NCBI RefSeq assembly: GCF_026914265.1
Contig: NC_069125.1
Coordinates: forward strand, 74,711,546-74,775,545
Source of the DNA: Mya arenaria
Taxonomy: Eukaryota > Mollusca > Bivalvia > Myida > Myidae
DNA length: 64,000 bases
Direction of reading: 5' to 3'
The number at the start of each line of letters is the position of its first letter. The first letter of the stretch is position 1. Under the pieces are notes generated by a model that saw only the letters and a list, made by a program, of their open reading frames with translations, searched no databases and was not told the DNA's origin. The translations under genes were made by a program, and so were the position numbers. Below are positions 1-15,400 of the stretch, one piece after another.

Positions 1-411
1 AAAATCTAATAGCTAACACATGTTCTCGCTAAAATCTGTCAGTCCCAAGTCTGTATTTTAAGTGTATGTCAGTATTTTAATGTTTCTTCGCTTTCTTATC
101 ATGTTGACAAGCAATGTAACAGAGTACAGGATTTAAGGATTTTGTAACATATATATCATGTGTCATATTTTGCAGAATTGTCTTGTTTTACACTTCTCAA
201 TGGTTGCATGTCGGGGCAGAGGCCAACACAGCATGAACATTGTAGTATGGCTGCATTTAACACTTGTCATACGCAGACAGAACAGCGTCTTAATGTTTGT
301 TCCAGGGCCTGTTTTTCAAGAAGCTAGAAGATGATACTGTAATATTTTTCATTTATTTGTCATGGTGTGAACATTGCACTTGTGTCACATGCATTTGTTC
401 TGTATTTTCAG
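1..411. other. Intron of TTC28 upstream of its first visible exon
   Basis: AT-rich non-coding sequence ending in a polypyrimidine tract and AG at 410-411. The first coding exon seen starts with two bases that complete a split codon, so at least one more coding exon lies left of the window. No repeat or other feature recognised. Confidence 0.7.
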
Positions 412-3400
412 AGAGGCTGGAGCCTGTCTTCCAGCAGTTACAGCAACTGAAGCTGGACAAGAGCCCATTTGTAATCATCTCTGTGATTGGTCAGGAGCTG
501 CTGCAGGCTGGCCACTACCATGCCTCCACTCAGATGCTCGAGGCCGCCCTCAAGATTGGCACATGCAGCCTCAAGCTTCGGGGCTCGGTGTTCTCTGCCC
601 TCAGCAGTGGCTTCTGGGGTCTCGGCAACATGGACAAGGCAATTATCTACATGCAGAAAGACCTCCAGGTTGCAAAAAACCTAGGTACTTGTCAACACTT
701 CCATTCTTGTGAGATTGCTGAAAGAATAGGGCATCTTGTGTATAATTGTCCTTTATATCTACAATTTGAAATATCTGTGCAACATTCAAAACAGCCTAAT
801 ACAATGCTAATTTTGAAATATTTCCCCTCAGCCATAATAGCTCATAGCGGTCTTAATTGACTCATTAGTCATTTACAGACTGGAAAATGTTGAAGAAATT
901 GTCAGTTCTTTGTTGGTAATTGTTACAAGAGATTTTATCGATATATATGTGAACAGAAATAATAGCCAAACGAGTCATGTATACTTCATAATTGAAAAAT
1001 TCTTTGGCTTGTAAATATCTACAGATCTACCTAAAGATTTAAGATGGTGAACTCTGATACTGTGGGTTAAAAGAGTCAAAACAATGGTTTCTGTAATGGC
1101 ATTCAAAGGTCATTAAATACAGTCTTGAGTCACTTCAATATAGATTTTGGTGCAAGGGGATACATCTTTCAGGCTACTGGTTCCTTCTTGTCTACATTAT
1201 GTCATATAGGTGAAGAAATTATTACCGCTTTATAGGCATTTATGGTTCTCTGACTCTTTTGTGCAGTTATGGAGTGAATGTTGATAACCAAGCCGTTTTG
1301 TGTCTGTAAAGCCAACTCACAATGAATTGGCTCAAAGATAATTTTGCTATTTGCTTTGTTACAATGTTCTTATCCAATTACTACTATAGTAGAGTACAAA
1401 TGGAGTTTCTGCTATTAAAACTATTTTTCTTCTCCCATTCAGTGATACACTGTACAATAAAAGACAATAATAATTTAAAGTTGATTGTGTTGAAACAAAT
1501 GGCTTGCATTTGGTATGGATTTGTTTCTATGAATCTGTTATTGTTACAAAAGATCAATATTTATTCAATGATAATTGTTAAAATCATTTTTGAACCAATG
1601 GGATGGCAGTATTTTTCAAAATATTGAAATTTTAAATTCCATTTTGATCAACAAACTAAAAGAAACAAGTTAAGTAAATTTTAATCCAAAACTTATTTTA
1701 GTAACAACTTAAATCTGCTTTATAAAAGAAGAAAAAAACATTTATCATAAACTTGACATGTCGAACTGTCAAAACATAGTTCCTCATTTATTTATATTGC
1801 TCCAGTTTCTTAAGTGTACATATATCATGAGTAGGGGCATAATCATTTTTGATTGAAAGGGGCATGCTTTGTCAGTAAACAAAAATGATTTCAACCATTA
1901 TATGTATACGTTATCATTTATTTCGAGGTCTTTCAGAAAATGAAACGTTCCCCTAAGCTGTCACAGTCTAGGCTTGAACATTTAATTTCCATAATGACCT
2001 CCAAATAAACAAAATCCTGTACAAAATTCATGTCCCAAGTAAGTGTCAAAGTGATGATGCAGCCCATATAATTGTTTCAGCTTTAAAAATGGCTGAAAAT
2101 GATCTACAGCTTAATCCAGAACGTGTTGATTGACATTTTATTGCACTTAATCACTTAATCCAATCAGTTGCTTTTGAGAAAACATTAAGTGGTGATTTGA
2201 ATATGTTGTAATCTTATGGTGGAAAATAATCCAGTTGTTATTTTTGTGCATTTAATACATGTTACACAATACAAATGAAGTTTGTTGATAGATTTGGTCC
2301 CCTGGCTTAGCTCTCTGAATGTTGCAGCATAGGAATCTCATATGATGTTCACAAATTGAATTATAATAATCTTACCAAGATTTACATGTTTTCTTGATAA
2401 ATTGTTGTTAATACTTAAAAGAAAAGGTTCCTAACCAATAATTTTTATGGAATTGTGAAACTTGTTTGTTGCTTGTTACCAGCAATCATTTATTTAACCT
2501 TATGTTGGGATTAACAATTGAAACAAGTGTCTAACATGAATGTAGTCTATTTCAATAACAATGATTGTGAATGAGCAACTCTTCTGAATCATCATAGCAA
2601 GCACCAAACAGACTCTATCTAACATAGAATGATTAATGTCCATGCAACATTCACAATGAAAACTTAATCAAATGCAATCAATGCTAATAAACAACAAACT
2701 TGTTTGTCTAAAAAAGAAACTGTTATGGCTTCTGGCAGCTATGTTATGATACATTATGATACTTTTTAGGTAAATGTACAAAATATCTTGATTGTTAAGT
2801 TATTATTTGGGACTGTGCATTTACTGTCCCTGTGAATGTCTGACAATAGCTTGATGACATCTGTTTTTATCAGTTTCTGTCCATAAATGTCTTCATTGCA
2901 TTTCTCATCAACAACTTTTTTTGAACATAAACAATCAAAATGTCACATCTATATTTAGCTATATAAATATCAATGAATATCAATGATTGTTTTTGCTCTT
3001 TATTAAAGCACACACCTTGAATTCACTATATGTGGCTATGTCAATCTTCTGTATCTGCTGACACAGCGCTAACTCCTGTTGTGTATGTTTGCAGGTGATG
3101 CAGAGGGCGAGTGCCGTGCCTATGGTAACCTAGGCTCTGCCTACTTCTCCAAGGGCAACTACAAGGAGGCGCTGTCACATGACCGCTTCCAACTTGTTCT
3201 CGCCATGCGCCTCAAGGACCGCGCCACAGCAACCATTGCCCTTGGCCGCCTCGGACACGTGTACACTGCCATAGGCGACTACCCTAATGCCCTGCAGAGT
3301 CACAAACAGTGTGTGCTGCTACTGAAACAGAGTAATGAGAAGCTTGCTGAAGCTAGGGAGATAGGAAATGTTGGTGCTGTGTATCTCGCTATGGGAAACT

Positions 3401-6400
3401 TTGAAAGTGCTGTAGAATGTCATTTGGAACACTTGAAAATAGCAAAAAGCTTAAAAAACAGTGTAGAAGAAGCAAGAGGTTATAGTAATCTTGGTTCGGC
3501 ATATCATTATAAAAGAAATTATGAAAAGGCAATAGTGTATCACAAGCAAGTGCTAAAAATTGCAGAACAGAAAAGTGATAAGTGTTTAGAGGCCCGGGCG
3601 TATGCCGGGCTGGGACATGCTGCAAGGTGCATGCAAGATTATGGATTGTCCAAAACTTTCCATGAAAAACAGCTGGACAATGCCCTCCAGACTCGTGACA
3701 GGGTCGCTGAGGGGAGGGCCTGCTCAAATCTCGGGATTATATTCCACCAGCTGCGGGAATTTGAAGCAGCTCTGAAGCTGCACAAAGTGCATCTAAATAT
3801 TGCCAAGGAATTGGGAGATAAAGCTAGTCAAGGGCGTTCTCTTGGAAATATAGGGAATGCTTACTGTGCACTTAACAAATATGAACAAGCAATAAAATAC
3901 CATAAACAGGAATTGGCAATATCAACAGAAGTGAATGACAGACATTCTGAGGGTTCCACTCATGGGAACCTTGCTGTGGCTTATCAGACATTGAAGATGT
4001 TTGAGAGTGCTCACCAGCACTATGTTGCTCATCTGAACATTTCCCGGGAGCTGAAGGACTCCCATAGTGAGGCTAGGGCCGTGTGCAATCTGGGCAACTT
4101 CCACAGTTCACGAGGGGAATACACCAACTCAATACCATACTATGAACAATACCTAATGCTATCTCAGGAACTGCATGATTCTGAAGGTGAGGCCAAGGCA
4201 TGTTTCTGCCTTGGTTACGCCCACTTTGCTCTTGGAAACTACCTTGAATCTGTTCGATATTATGAACAGGATTTGTCACTTGCTCAGGAAATGAAAAACC
4301 AGTTAGGAATTGCTAGGGCTTATTGCAATCTGGGCCTTGCCCACAAAGCTTTGAACAGTTTCACAGAAGCTTTACACTGTCAAAAGAAATGCTTAAATTT
4401 AATGACAACTTTGAAAAATGTAAAAGGCAAGTTCAGAGCTTTAGGAAATATTGGTGATATATTATTAAAAACACATGAAACAAGTGAAGCTATTAAGTTT
4501 TATACCCAGCAATTACAGCTTGCTAAGCAAAGCAACAATTCTGACATGTTAGCCACAGCTAACGGTGCCATGGGTGCAGCTCACAGGACACTACAACAGT
4601 ATGACAAGGCCCTGGCCTTCCATACACAGGAGTTGAGCATCAGGCAAGACATGAACGACCTCAAAGGAGAATGTAGAGCCCACGGAAACCTGGGCAGTGT
4701 TCACATGTGCTTAGGAAAATATATGAATGCTTTCAAATGTTATGAAGAGCAGTTAGAGAAAAGCCGTGAGCTTCAGGACAGTGCTATGGAAGCCAATGCC
4801 TGTGGAAACCTTGCCATTACAAAGATGAACATGGGGAATTTTGAGGAAGCCATAGGCTTGTTTGAGCAACAGTTAGCCATGTTAGAGCAGGTGCATGGCA
4901 ACAATGCAACCTTTGACCGTGGTCGTGCTTTCGGGAATCTAGGTGACTGCTATGAAGCCCTTGGAGACTTTGATGAATCTATAAAATGTCATGAACAATA
5001 TCTAGCAATTGCTCAGAGTGCTGGACACAATTCTGACCAGGACAAGGCTTACAGAGGCCTGGGAAATGCTCACAGATCAGTGGGCAACTTGCAACAGGCT
5101 TTAGTATGCTTTGAAAAACGACTAGTGGTAGCCCATGAACTGAACAGTGAGGCAGCAAAGGCTTCAGCATATGGAGAACTGGGCTGCCTGCACAGCCTGC
5201 TAGGAAACTTTGAGCAGGCGATCTCGTGCCTGCAGCACCAGCTGTCCATTGCCCGGGAAATGGGTGACCGGCTGTGCGAGGGGGATGCTGCATGTGGGCT
5301 TGGCGGTGTCTACCAGCAAATGGGCGAGTATGACAAGGCCTTGGAGTATCACGAGATGGACCTGCACATCGCTGAGGACACCAACAACAAGGCATGCCAG
5401 TGTAAGTACCCACACACCTTTACACTTGTGTATTTTCAACAATGTGATGCTTAACTAGGCATGAATATCTGCCACCATTTTAACTGTCTGCTTTTAAAGC
5501 TTTGCCTAGAAAACTGTCTTACAACCACTTCATACAGATGTAATTGTACCTTTCATTATTACAAAGTAGATTGATTTTTCCTCTCAGACATTCTTGAGAG
5601 TAAAATGAGAGGTATTACATGTCATTTTCTGTCTCGCATATTACAAGATGATGTTAGAGAACTTTCAATTACTATACTCCACAGGTCGAGCATTTGGTAA
5701 CCTAGGTCTCTCCCATGAGTCCCTTGGAGAGTACACAAAGGCAATCCGCTACCAGGAACAACATCTCAGTATAGCAGCAGAAATGAATGACAGAGTTGCT
5801 AAAACTCTTGCTTACAGCAGTCTTGGTATGACCTTTGATTTGGGAATAGACTTGTCATGTAACAATAATAGGTGCTTTGAAAAAAGAGAACTTGAAAATG
5901 ATTAGTAAAGGATTTGGTTCTGATTGGAACCACAACAAGCTGTCTGAATGAAATGTATAGCCTTCATCTGATAACTTAAGTAGACACTGAGACAAAAAGG
6001 GTTGTCAAATCTTGTTTCTGAACAACACAAAGCACTGCATATACTGGTATATACTCTCCATGTTATTTCCGGGTATTTGTACATCAGGTCGAGTGCACCA
6101 TGCCCTCAACAACCACCAGAAGGCAGTGGAGTACCTGCGGCAGGGCCTACAGATAGCGGAGCAGCTCGGCCGCATGGAGGATGAGGCAAAGATACGTCAC
6201 CGCCTGGGCCTTGCACTCTGGGGTCACGGCAACCACGATGAGTGCCAGCAACAGTTGTATAAGGCATCAGAGCTGTTTGAGAGTATCAGGCGGGATGCCC
6301 AGTTTAACAGCGAGTACAAACTCTCCCTGTTTGACCTCCAAACTGCCTGCTACCAGGCCCTGCAGGTCAGTTGTAAAATTATTTAAAAAGTGTTTAGTGT

Positions 6401-9400
6401 CCCAGAATAAAGAGTATCAAGGTTTATTTAGTTTTGCAGATTCTAATATTTGTTTCAAGACCCTGCAAGCCAGTGGATGTCCAATTGTTACATGTGTTGT
6501 GTTTAATGTAGTTGCTCAAAATCTGACATCTTATAAATCCTATTCATGTACAGTGAAGGTAAAAAATTTGGACACCTGCTGTATTTTGTCATATTGCTCA
6601 CTGTCAAAAATAACCTAAAAAAGAGATGAATTGATTGTTACCTGGAATAGAGATATTTGGGGAAATTTTGCATTTGTCTTGAGTAATGTGTTTTGATATT
6701 TTTTTTTTTTAATTTGAGAACTGATTTTTACACCAAACAATGGGTAATAAAAAGAGGCCTGGTCATTACTCATGTGAAATCTATGTTAATTCACTACATT
6801 CTTTCACTTTCAAATGCACTTAACAGATCTGATGTACAGATCACAAAATGAATTTTATTACTTTCAAAACAATTACTAGCCCTGTAATGGAGTTAAACAG
6901 TTTAAATTTCTCCTAAAAACTTGGCCTGGTTTTTGCCAGAAGGTTGTTATCAATGAAAGCTTTAACCTGAAGATTATAGCCTGTTTTAATGTGTTTAGCA
7001 TGTTTATGTTAAATAATACTTTGATATTGTTGAATGTCATTTCTGGATGGTTACATGAAGTACATGTATATACAAGATAGTGTCAATTGTTCAATGGATG
7101 AAAGAAAATGAAATCACTAGAGACCATCGTTTATCGGAGACAAGGCTGCATGTTTAGTAAATGCTACATCTAGATACTCAACACAGATGACACTTAGTCT
7201 AGTGCACAAATGCATTTTTAACAAGGTTTTCAACAAAACAAGGGTATTAGAATGGGGATGTTTTTGGGTGGCGTTTTTTTCAGAAGGGCGGGCAGGCATC
7301 AAACATTGGTTTCCGCTCAATAACTTACGCTAGTGTTGATGGATAGTAATGTTAGCTGGTGTGTAGGTAGCTTATGTAAACAGCTAGCTTGGGATTGCTT
7401 TTGGGTAGGGTTAAGGGCAAGGTCACTGTGACTAAAAATAGAAAACTTTTTTCTGCCCAATAACTTATAAAGTTAGAATAAGTGGATAGTAATAAAAGTT
7501 GGTGAGTAGGTAGCTTATGTGAAGAGATACCTTGAGATTGCTTTTGAAGGGGATAGGGTCAAGGTCACTGTTACTAAAAATAGAAAAGTTGTTTCCACCC
7601 AATAACTTAAGTTTGAATTTATGGATAGTAATGAAAATTGGTGTGTAGGTAACTTATGTAAAGAGCTAGCTTGGGATTGTTTTTGAGGGGGGTGGGGTCA
7701 AGATCAAGGTCACTGTGACTAAAAATAGAAAAAAAAATTCTGCCGTATAACTTAATTAAGAATTGATGGATGGTGATGAAAGTTGGTGTGTAGGTTATGA
7801 AGAGCTATCTTGGGATTGCTTTTGATGGGGGCCCGGTCAAGGTCAAGGTAACTGTTACTATTAATCCAAAAATGGTTTGTCCAATGACTTTAGTTAGAAT
7901 TGAATGAGAGTTGATGTGTAGGTAGCATAGTGAAGAGCTAGCATGGGATTGCTTTTTTTTTTGGGGGGGGGGGGCAGGCCAAGGTCACTGTTACTAGAAA
8001 TATAGAATAGAGAAAACAAATTATGCCGAATTACTTAGTATTTATGGATAGTAATGAAAGTTGGAAAGTTTTTGTAACTAAAAATAGAGAAATAATTTCC
8101 ACCCAATTAATTTAGGTTGCTTCTTTTCCCTAACTAATACAAGAAATTAATTTGCTATAATATCTAATTGCCCATATTAAAAACTTGGTTTCGTCACATT
8201 GTGGTGTTTCTAGTTTATTAGATAATTGAGACATCTTGCTTCTAAAATTCCTTTCATTACATTCTTATTCCCCTTGCAGCGTGTGTTGGTGACCTTGAAC
8301 CGTCACCCGGAAGCCCTGGTTGTTGCAGAACGTGCTTGCACGCGGGCCTTCATTGACCTGCTAATGGAGCGCCAGGCAGGCACAGATGGATTCTATGGTA
8401 ACCATGTAACAGACCCTCCGCCCATCACCACAGACCAGATCACCAGCATTGTGCAGAAACAGCGCAGCATGGTGCTCTACTTCTCCATCGCATCCGGTTT
8501 CCTATACGGCTGGCTCCTTACCCCAAGAGATGGTAAATAGTCTGTTTTTTGTGTAACAAATTAATTTTCTCATACAAAGTTCCCTTACTTGTGAAAATCA
8601 TTCTTCATTCACTACAGTTAATTTAATATGTATTCCATGAGCAGCTTTAATAAAATTATTGTAATAGATCTGGTCTGGTTAAGTGACAGCTAATACTGTG
8701 CATCCTTTAGTTAGTCTTAACATTAATTGTCAGAGTTGTACATCTTTGTCTTCAGTTGGTGTGAACAATTGTAAAATTGTTGGTATTACCATGTTGTTTT
8801 TCAATTATTGGAAATTTTAAGAACAACTTTAAAACATTACTCATGCAATATTTTGATTAATTTCAAGAGATTTTTTTTAAATATCCCTTTAAAAACCCTG
8901 ATATTAACAATCATGAATCAGAACTGTTGTAGTCAAAAGGAAAAAAAAAGAATAAAGTAGATTTTTCTAATGTCCAAATGTGTGCAGCACATAAAACTTC
9001 AAGGACAAAAGAATACCTTGATAGGTCAAGTTTTACCATAATAAGACATATTTGACATTTATTTTTTCCACAGGAATAGTGAAGTTCCATGAGACGTCAA
9101 TGGCAGATGTTGAGAGCGAGGTTGACGCGGGGGACAATGTGAGCATGAAGTCGAGCCTCAGTCTCTCTGCATGCTCCCTTCTGGACAACATGGTGGGCCA
9201 GATACGCGAGTCCATGGGCGTTGAATCTCATGCATCCAGTGGTCAGCAGAGGTAATCATTGGTTTCCGGTCAACATAAAAACTGAAATGGTTATGATAAA
9301 AGTAGTTTTATAAATTAATTAAAGGAAACTTTGGAAGTTCAACCTTTATTATTTATATTTGACATGCTACTTCTGAAGTGCAAAATTATTTCAGTAGTGC

Positions 9401-12400
9401 ATATATGGAGAATGTATTTCACCATTGACATTCACAGTTGTGTGTATATTTGTAGGGGCGTGTCACGGTCCTTGAGTCTGAACGAGAGTGGGAGTGATGT
9501 GGAGGACCACTGGCAGCAGCAGCTCGAGGAACTCGGGGACAAGCTTAATGCAGAGAACGACCGCACTGGCTTTCTCCGCATTGTGAACAGAAACCACCTG
9601 TTCAACAGCAGCAACTATAGCTTGGGAAGCATGTTCAGCCTCAATGCCAGCCTCAGCGCCTCCTACCCTGCAATGACAGTCAGCAGAAAGAACAGTGTGA
9701 GGAATAAATTTGGTAGCAAATCTGCAATATCAGCCCTCTATCAGCTTCTCATTGAGCCATTTGAGGAGGCGATAAAGGAAAAGCAGGAAGAGATGGGATC
9801 TAGCTCCTCGGATCTTATTTTTGTGTTGCAGGGAGATTTATACTTGATACCATTTTCAGTGTTACGCAAAGACCAAACTATGGAGTATTTGTTTGAAAGG
9901 TTTAATTTGATTGTTGTTCCTTCATTGACTTCATTACAAAACAACAGCAAACATGAACGGCAAGGCCGACCTGTGATAGATTCTTCTGGTGCTGTTGTCG
10001 TCGGCAACCCCAAACTGACACCTTCCATCTGCCAGCACTGGCACCTACATGACATTCCTGCCTCGGAATATGAGGCGAGAATAGTGGGCGAGATATTGAC
10101 AGCTAGGCCCCTCATTGGCCCTGAGGGAACTAAAGGGGCAGTGTTAAACCAGATAGAGCAGGTTGAAGTAATACATTTTGCCACTCACATCTCCTGGAAG
10201 CTTTCTTCTGTGGTCCTGTCCCCGGGTGAGGTGCCATCTCACCCACCTGCCAGGTTTCCCACCATAGACTCAGACGACAGTGCCAGTGACATCAGCACTT
10301 TTGACGGTCCCTCGCTGGCCGAGTACCTTCTCACTGCAGCTGATATCCTGAATCTCAAGCTCCATGCCAAGCTGGTTGTTCTGAGTGCTGGCTACACAGA
10401 CGACCGTGCTGGCAGGATTAACACAGATGGGGTTGTGGGCCTTACTCGATCTCTACTGTCTGCAGGGGCCCAGGCAGTGCTGTATTGTCTGTGGCCTGTG
10501 CCAGACCAGGCCTCCAAACTTCTCATGAGGACGCTCTACCTGGGTCTTCAGGATGGCAAGTGTGTCTCACAAGCATTGACATTTGCAATTAAGACTGTGC
10601 AGTCAACAAAACAGTTTTCCCATCCGTCCAACTGGGGTGGATGGGTGCTGGTGGGGCAAGATGTGAAGCTAAGCAGCAAGGTGGCCCAGATGGGGCATGC
10701 TATATGTGAGCTTCTGCAGAACCCCAGCCAGTGCCGGGAAGCCATGCGAGTCCTTCTCCACCTGGTAATTAAATTCAACTATTTACCGTATAGATATTAA
10801 TATTCAGCTTAAATTCTTAAGACAGAACCATGTACTTGAGTTCAAAGAAACCTTTTGATAACAGGGCATTTTTTCTTGAGGTCAGGTGCCTGTGCCTTTT
10901 AGTCCTGGAATTTTTGTGTTGTTTTCCTTCTTTATGCCCCTAAAGGTGGGCTTATTAAGATTGCACTGTCTGTCAATGCGTCCTTCTGTCTGTTTTATTT
11001 TTAGCTCGACTATTCAAAGAATAGGTGGGCTATACTACTCGACCCGGCGTCGGCGTCCGGTTAAAGTTTTAGGGCAAGTTTGGATTTTCACTTATAAGTC
11101 CAATACCCGTCATTCAATTGACTTAATACTTCACACAGTTGTTCAGGGCCATCACATGAGGTTAGATAACTCCATATTATTCTTTACACAGATTATGGCC
11201 CCTGATAGACTATGGAACTTAGGTTAAAGTTTTAGGGCAGGTCGGGATATTTATTAATAACTTCTATACCCTGTGTTCAAATGACTTAATACTTCACACA
11301 GTTGTTCAGGACCATCACACAATACGGTTACATAACTCCATATTATCCTTAATACAAGTTATGGCCCCTGATTGACTTAGGTTAAAGTTTTAGGGCAGGT
11401 TAAAGTTTTAGGGCAAGTTGGGATTTTCACTTAAAACTCCAATACCATTCATTCAATTGACTTAATACTTCACACAGTTGTTCAGAGCCATCACATAATG
11501 AGGTTAGATAACTCCATATTATCTTTTATACAAAATATGGCCCCTGATTGACTATGGAACTTTTTAGTTTTAGTTTTAGGGCAGGTTGGGATATTTATTT
11601 ACGGTAATAACTTCTCTACCCTTCATTCAATTGACTTAATACTTCACACAAGTGTTCAGGACCATCACCCAATGAGGTTACATAACTCCATATCCTTAAT
11701 ACAAGTTATGGCCCCTGATTGATTTAGGTTAAAGTTTTAGGCAAGTAAAAGTTAAGGGCAAGTTGGGATTTTAATAAAAAAAAACTTCTATACCTTTCAT
11801 TTAATGCACTTAATAAAATTCAAAATTATTTATGACCATCTGACAACAAGAAACATAACTCGATTTTAACCCTAAATACAAATTATGTCCCTTGAATATT
11901 TTTTTTTTAATTTCTTTTGAAAGGCATATTTATATATTCTTTACCACATTTTCATAATGGGAAATCAAGTTATTTGAATGATTTGCGTCATTTTTCAGGT
12001 GGTGGGAGGGCAACATCAAAGTCATATTATGTATTGAATAATTTTAGTTAGGTTTGACATAAATAGACCAAACGTGGTAATATTTATTACATTGTTATTG
12101 TATTCACTTCTAAGTCAAAGTGGCGAAGTCAAGCACGCTGTCTTACGACAGCTCTTGTTTGTGTTAAGACTGTAATATACTAATAATTGTCATGCACAGT
12201 GCAGTTTTGAAAAAAAAAAAATAGCACACTTAGTGGCCAATCATTATGGTATGCTGCATTTATGTACATAGAGATAGGCAGTGTGTCTAAGCTGTAATTT
12301 TGTAATGCACATGAGTATTTTAGAATGACTTGGGATAGATGTTTTTCGCATAAAGATGACCTGTCGTGTGCAAGTCCCCAGTCCCTATCTTGAAGGTCAA

Positions 12401-15400
12401 GCACACAGTTAGAGGTTAATCATAATGAAATTGTTTTTCGGTTCAGTAAGGATGATTCAAAGCTCTAACTACATTTCAGTGATTTTGGGAGTGTTATTTT
12501 TTTTTTTGTATTTGTTTCATTGAAGTGGATATTATTAGCTTATAGTTTATAGTTCCTGTGACAGTTATTGCGCGGAATTGCTTCTTTTTAAAGGGGAACC
12601 ATTGTGTGCTGCCAGTTTCGGTGTAGAAAAACAACCATGATTAAAGTAAATCTGAACTAAAAAATTGAAGTAAACATCTGAACTAAAAAATATTACTGAA
12701 ATTGTATTCAATTTGGAAAGGGGAATTTTTGGCTGTTGGGGGTGACTTTTTCAGAGGGAGGAGGTGGCTTTCTATCTGCCCCAAAATAGGCTGAAAAAAT
12801 CCCTAGATAAAAACAAGCTCATGTCCCAGTAAACAAATCCAGCATCTAATTCTTTTTAATGTACTATTGGAAATGCTGGTTTAGAAAAATTGATATATAT
12901 ATAAAAGATATAACTCCAGATGATTGGAAAATATACTATTGTTGTTAATTGCAATAATATATCTCACATGTTTGGCTATTTTTCAGATTGAGAAGTCGCT
13001 GCAGCGTATCCACCAAGGTTCTAAGAACTCTATGTATACGACATCCCAGTCTATAGAGAACAAAGTTGGAGGCCTAAGTGGCTGGAAGGATCTGCTGCAG
13101 GCTGTAGGCTTCCGCTTTGAACCCTCGCTCAATGGACTTCCTCCTGCGGTCTTCTTCCCCCAGAGTGACCCTGCTGACAGGCTAACACAGGCCTCTGCCA
13201 GTCTCCAGGCTCTCCTAGGTGAGACATACCCCATTCTTAATTTAGCATAGTACGTCCATTATTAGAATAGGTATGATTCTCAACATTTTGGTTTTAACAT
13301 ATTTTATTGAGTCAGTTGCAACAACAGAACACACAATACTTAGATCAAATTAAATTCTGAAATTAGGATTTGTTGATTGTGACAAACATGAATTGACCAC
13401 TGATTTCAGGCCTGCCCCAGGGTTCTACTATTGCGCTGGCCAAGTTCCTCAACAACTATGAGGCAGGAGAGGGCATCATCAGAGTAGTATGTTTCACATT
13501 GCATACTTCTTATAGCAGTTTAATAAATAGAATAACCATTTAAAGTCCTCTCCAATCTTTAAACAACTTAAGATTGCTTCAAGTTTACAGAAACATAGAA
13601 GGCTGCATATATTTAAGTGTGTGTGACATTTCGAGTAAGTTGTTTGACATATATAAAATGTATGGGACCTTACAAGTAAGTTGTTTGACATATATAAAAT
13701 GTATGGGACCTTACAAGTACCGGTAATGTGTGTATTTAAATACAGATGCGTGACATATTGAGCAAGATGGCCGCCAAGGACAGCAACATGGACGTGAAGG
13801 TGAACGTTAAGCTGTGGAGAGTGAATGGCTGCCATGAGTTCCTAGCATCTCTCAGTGCGTACATTACAAACTAGTCTTCAGGGTATATTACCAGTCGGAC
13901 TGTTTTTAAATTTCAAAGTTAACAACAGAAAGAAATTTGAGTCTGCATTGTAACATTTTATGTTGTACACTAGTCCGGCATTTACACACAGATAAATGTT
14001 TCCATACATGAACACGTCTCATTGAGATTTTTTCGTTCTCCCTGTTATATAGGTATGGACCTTGTGGAGGTTGGCAATGATGAGATCACCCTGCGACTTG
14101 GAAAACAGGCCAACAAGCGCCATCTTCAGTTTGCCCTGCAATCACTAGTTGCTGTTTTCGGTATGTTTATTGTTGATTATTACAAGTATCATTATTGGAC
14201 AACTGAAATAGGATAAATATCCAACTTTCAATGTTCAACACAGTTACACTAAATGTTATGATTTGAAATAGTTTATTCTATGGCATCCTCTATGAACTTG
14301 CTTCATCACTTCTTTAGGGATACAAAAACGAAGTAAGCAAATACAATTTTCTGAATATCAATGTATCAGTATCATTTATTTCATGAATAACTGGACATTG
14401 TAATAAGTTTACATGTATGTTGCAGACACGCAGGAGGCTCCGAGATCACTGAACGTGGACAGTTCTAGCAGCCTGGAAAGCCTCTCCTCCAGCCACAGTG
14501 GCTCAACCTCCACCTCCACCTTCTCCAAGGGATCCACTCCTCCACTTTCACCACGTGGCAAGAAAAAGTCACTCTTCAACCCTGCAGAGATGGAGAAAAT
14601 GAGGATCCGCAATTCACGCATGAGCCAGGTAGGGTATACTTACTAATTTCTTTAGATTATATTTTATATTAGAGAGTGAGAACCTTGTTTAATTATGACA
14701 ACAGAAGAAGTTCCTAAAATGAAAGTGTCTTCCAAACTGTTTGTTTGGGGGTTGTTCTGTGTTAGAAGCTCTGCTAATATTCCTTGATTCTGTAATATGC
14801 GAGAATATGTAACTTTTATACCTTGTGATACTTAACAGTAAACTCAATGCATGATGATTTGTTATAAAGTGTTGCTTTCGAAAAATAACCAAGAAAAATC
14901 TAATACATATGTTTTGGTCTCAAAAATTAGATTAACAAACATTTGCTGTATTTTCAGGGAGGGTTGGCAGGTCGGAGGGTTGGGCTGGGTAAAGGGGCTC
15001 GGGGAAGTGACCCCGCTCTGTGCCTGCAGTACCAGAGCCAGATCCGCACCATGTACCGCTCCAACCTTCCCGACAACGACGTATCTGTGGTCGGCCTCAG
15101 TGACAGCGACACCACAGCCAGTCCTACCCTGGGCAGTAGCTCTAACAGTGAGAGGTTCCATGAACTGCAGAATGCAGAGCCGTTCAGTTTGAGTTTCGAT
15201 GGTAGGAGTGACAAAAGTGGTAATAGTGAGAGGAGCATGGAGAGGCTGGCACTGACTCCAGAAATGGCCAGCGCTCGCTCATCTAATGACGGAGATGAAC
15301 AGAATGAAACATTTGTGGAGCAAGACAACAGTTTCTGTAATGAAGAGAAGGAGCACATGTTTAAACGAAATGCTGACAATAGAAACTCTGATACGTCGGG

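Noticed and set aside
297-860. ORF of 187 codons starting at 297
   Set aside because: It reads through an intron into the exon at 412-684 and past its donor; the true exon is shorter.
3389-5442. Minus-strand ORFs opposite the large TTC28 exon
   Set aside because: Shadows of the coding TPR frame; no domain and no splice support.
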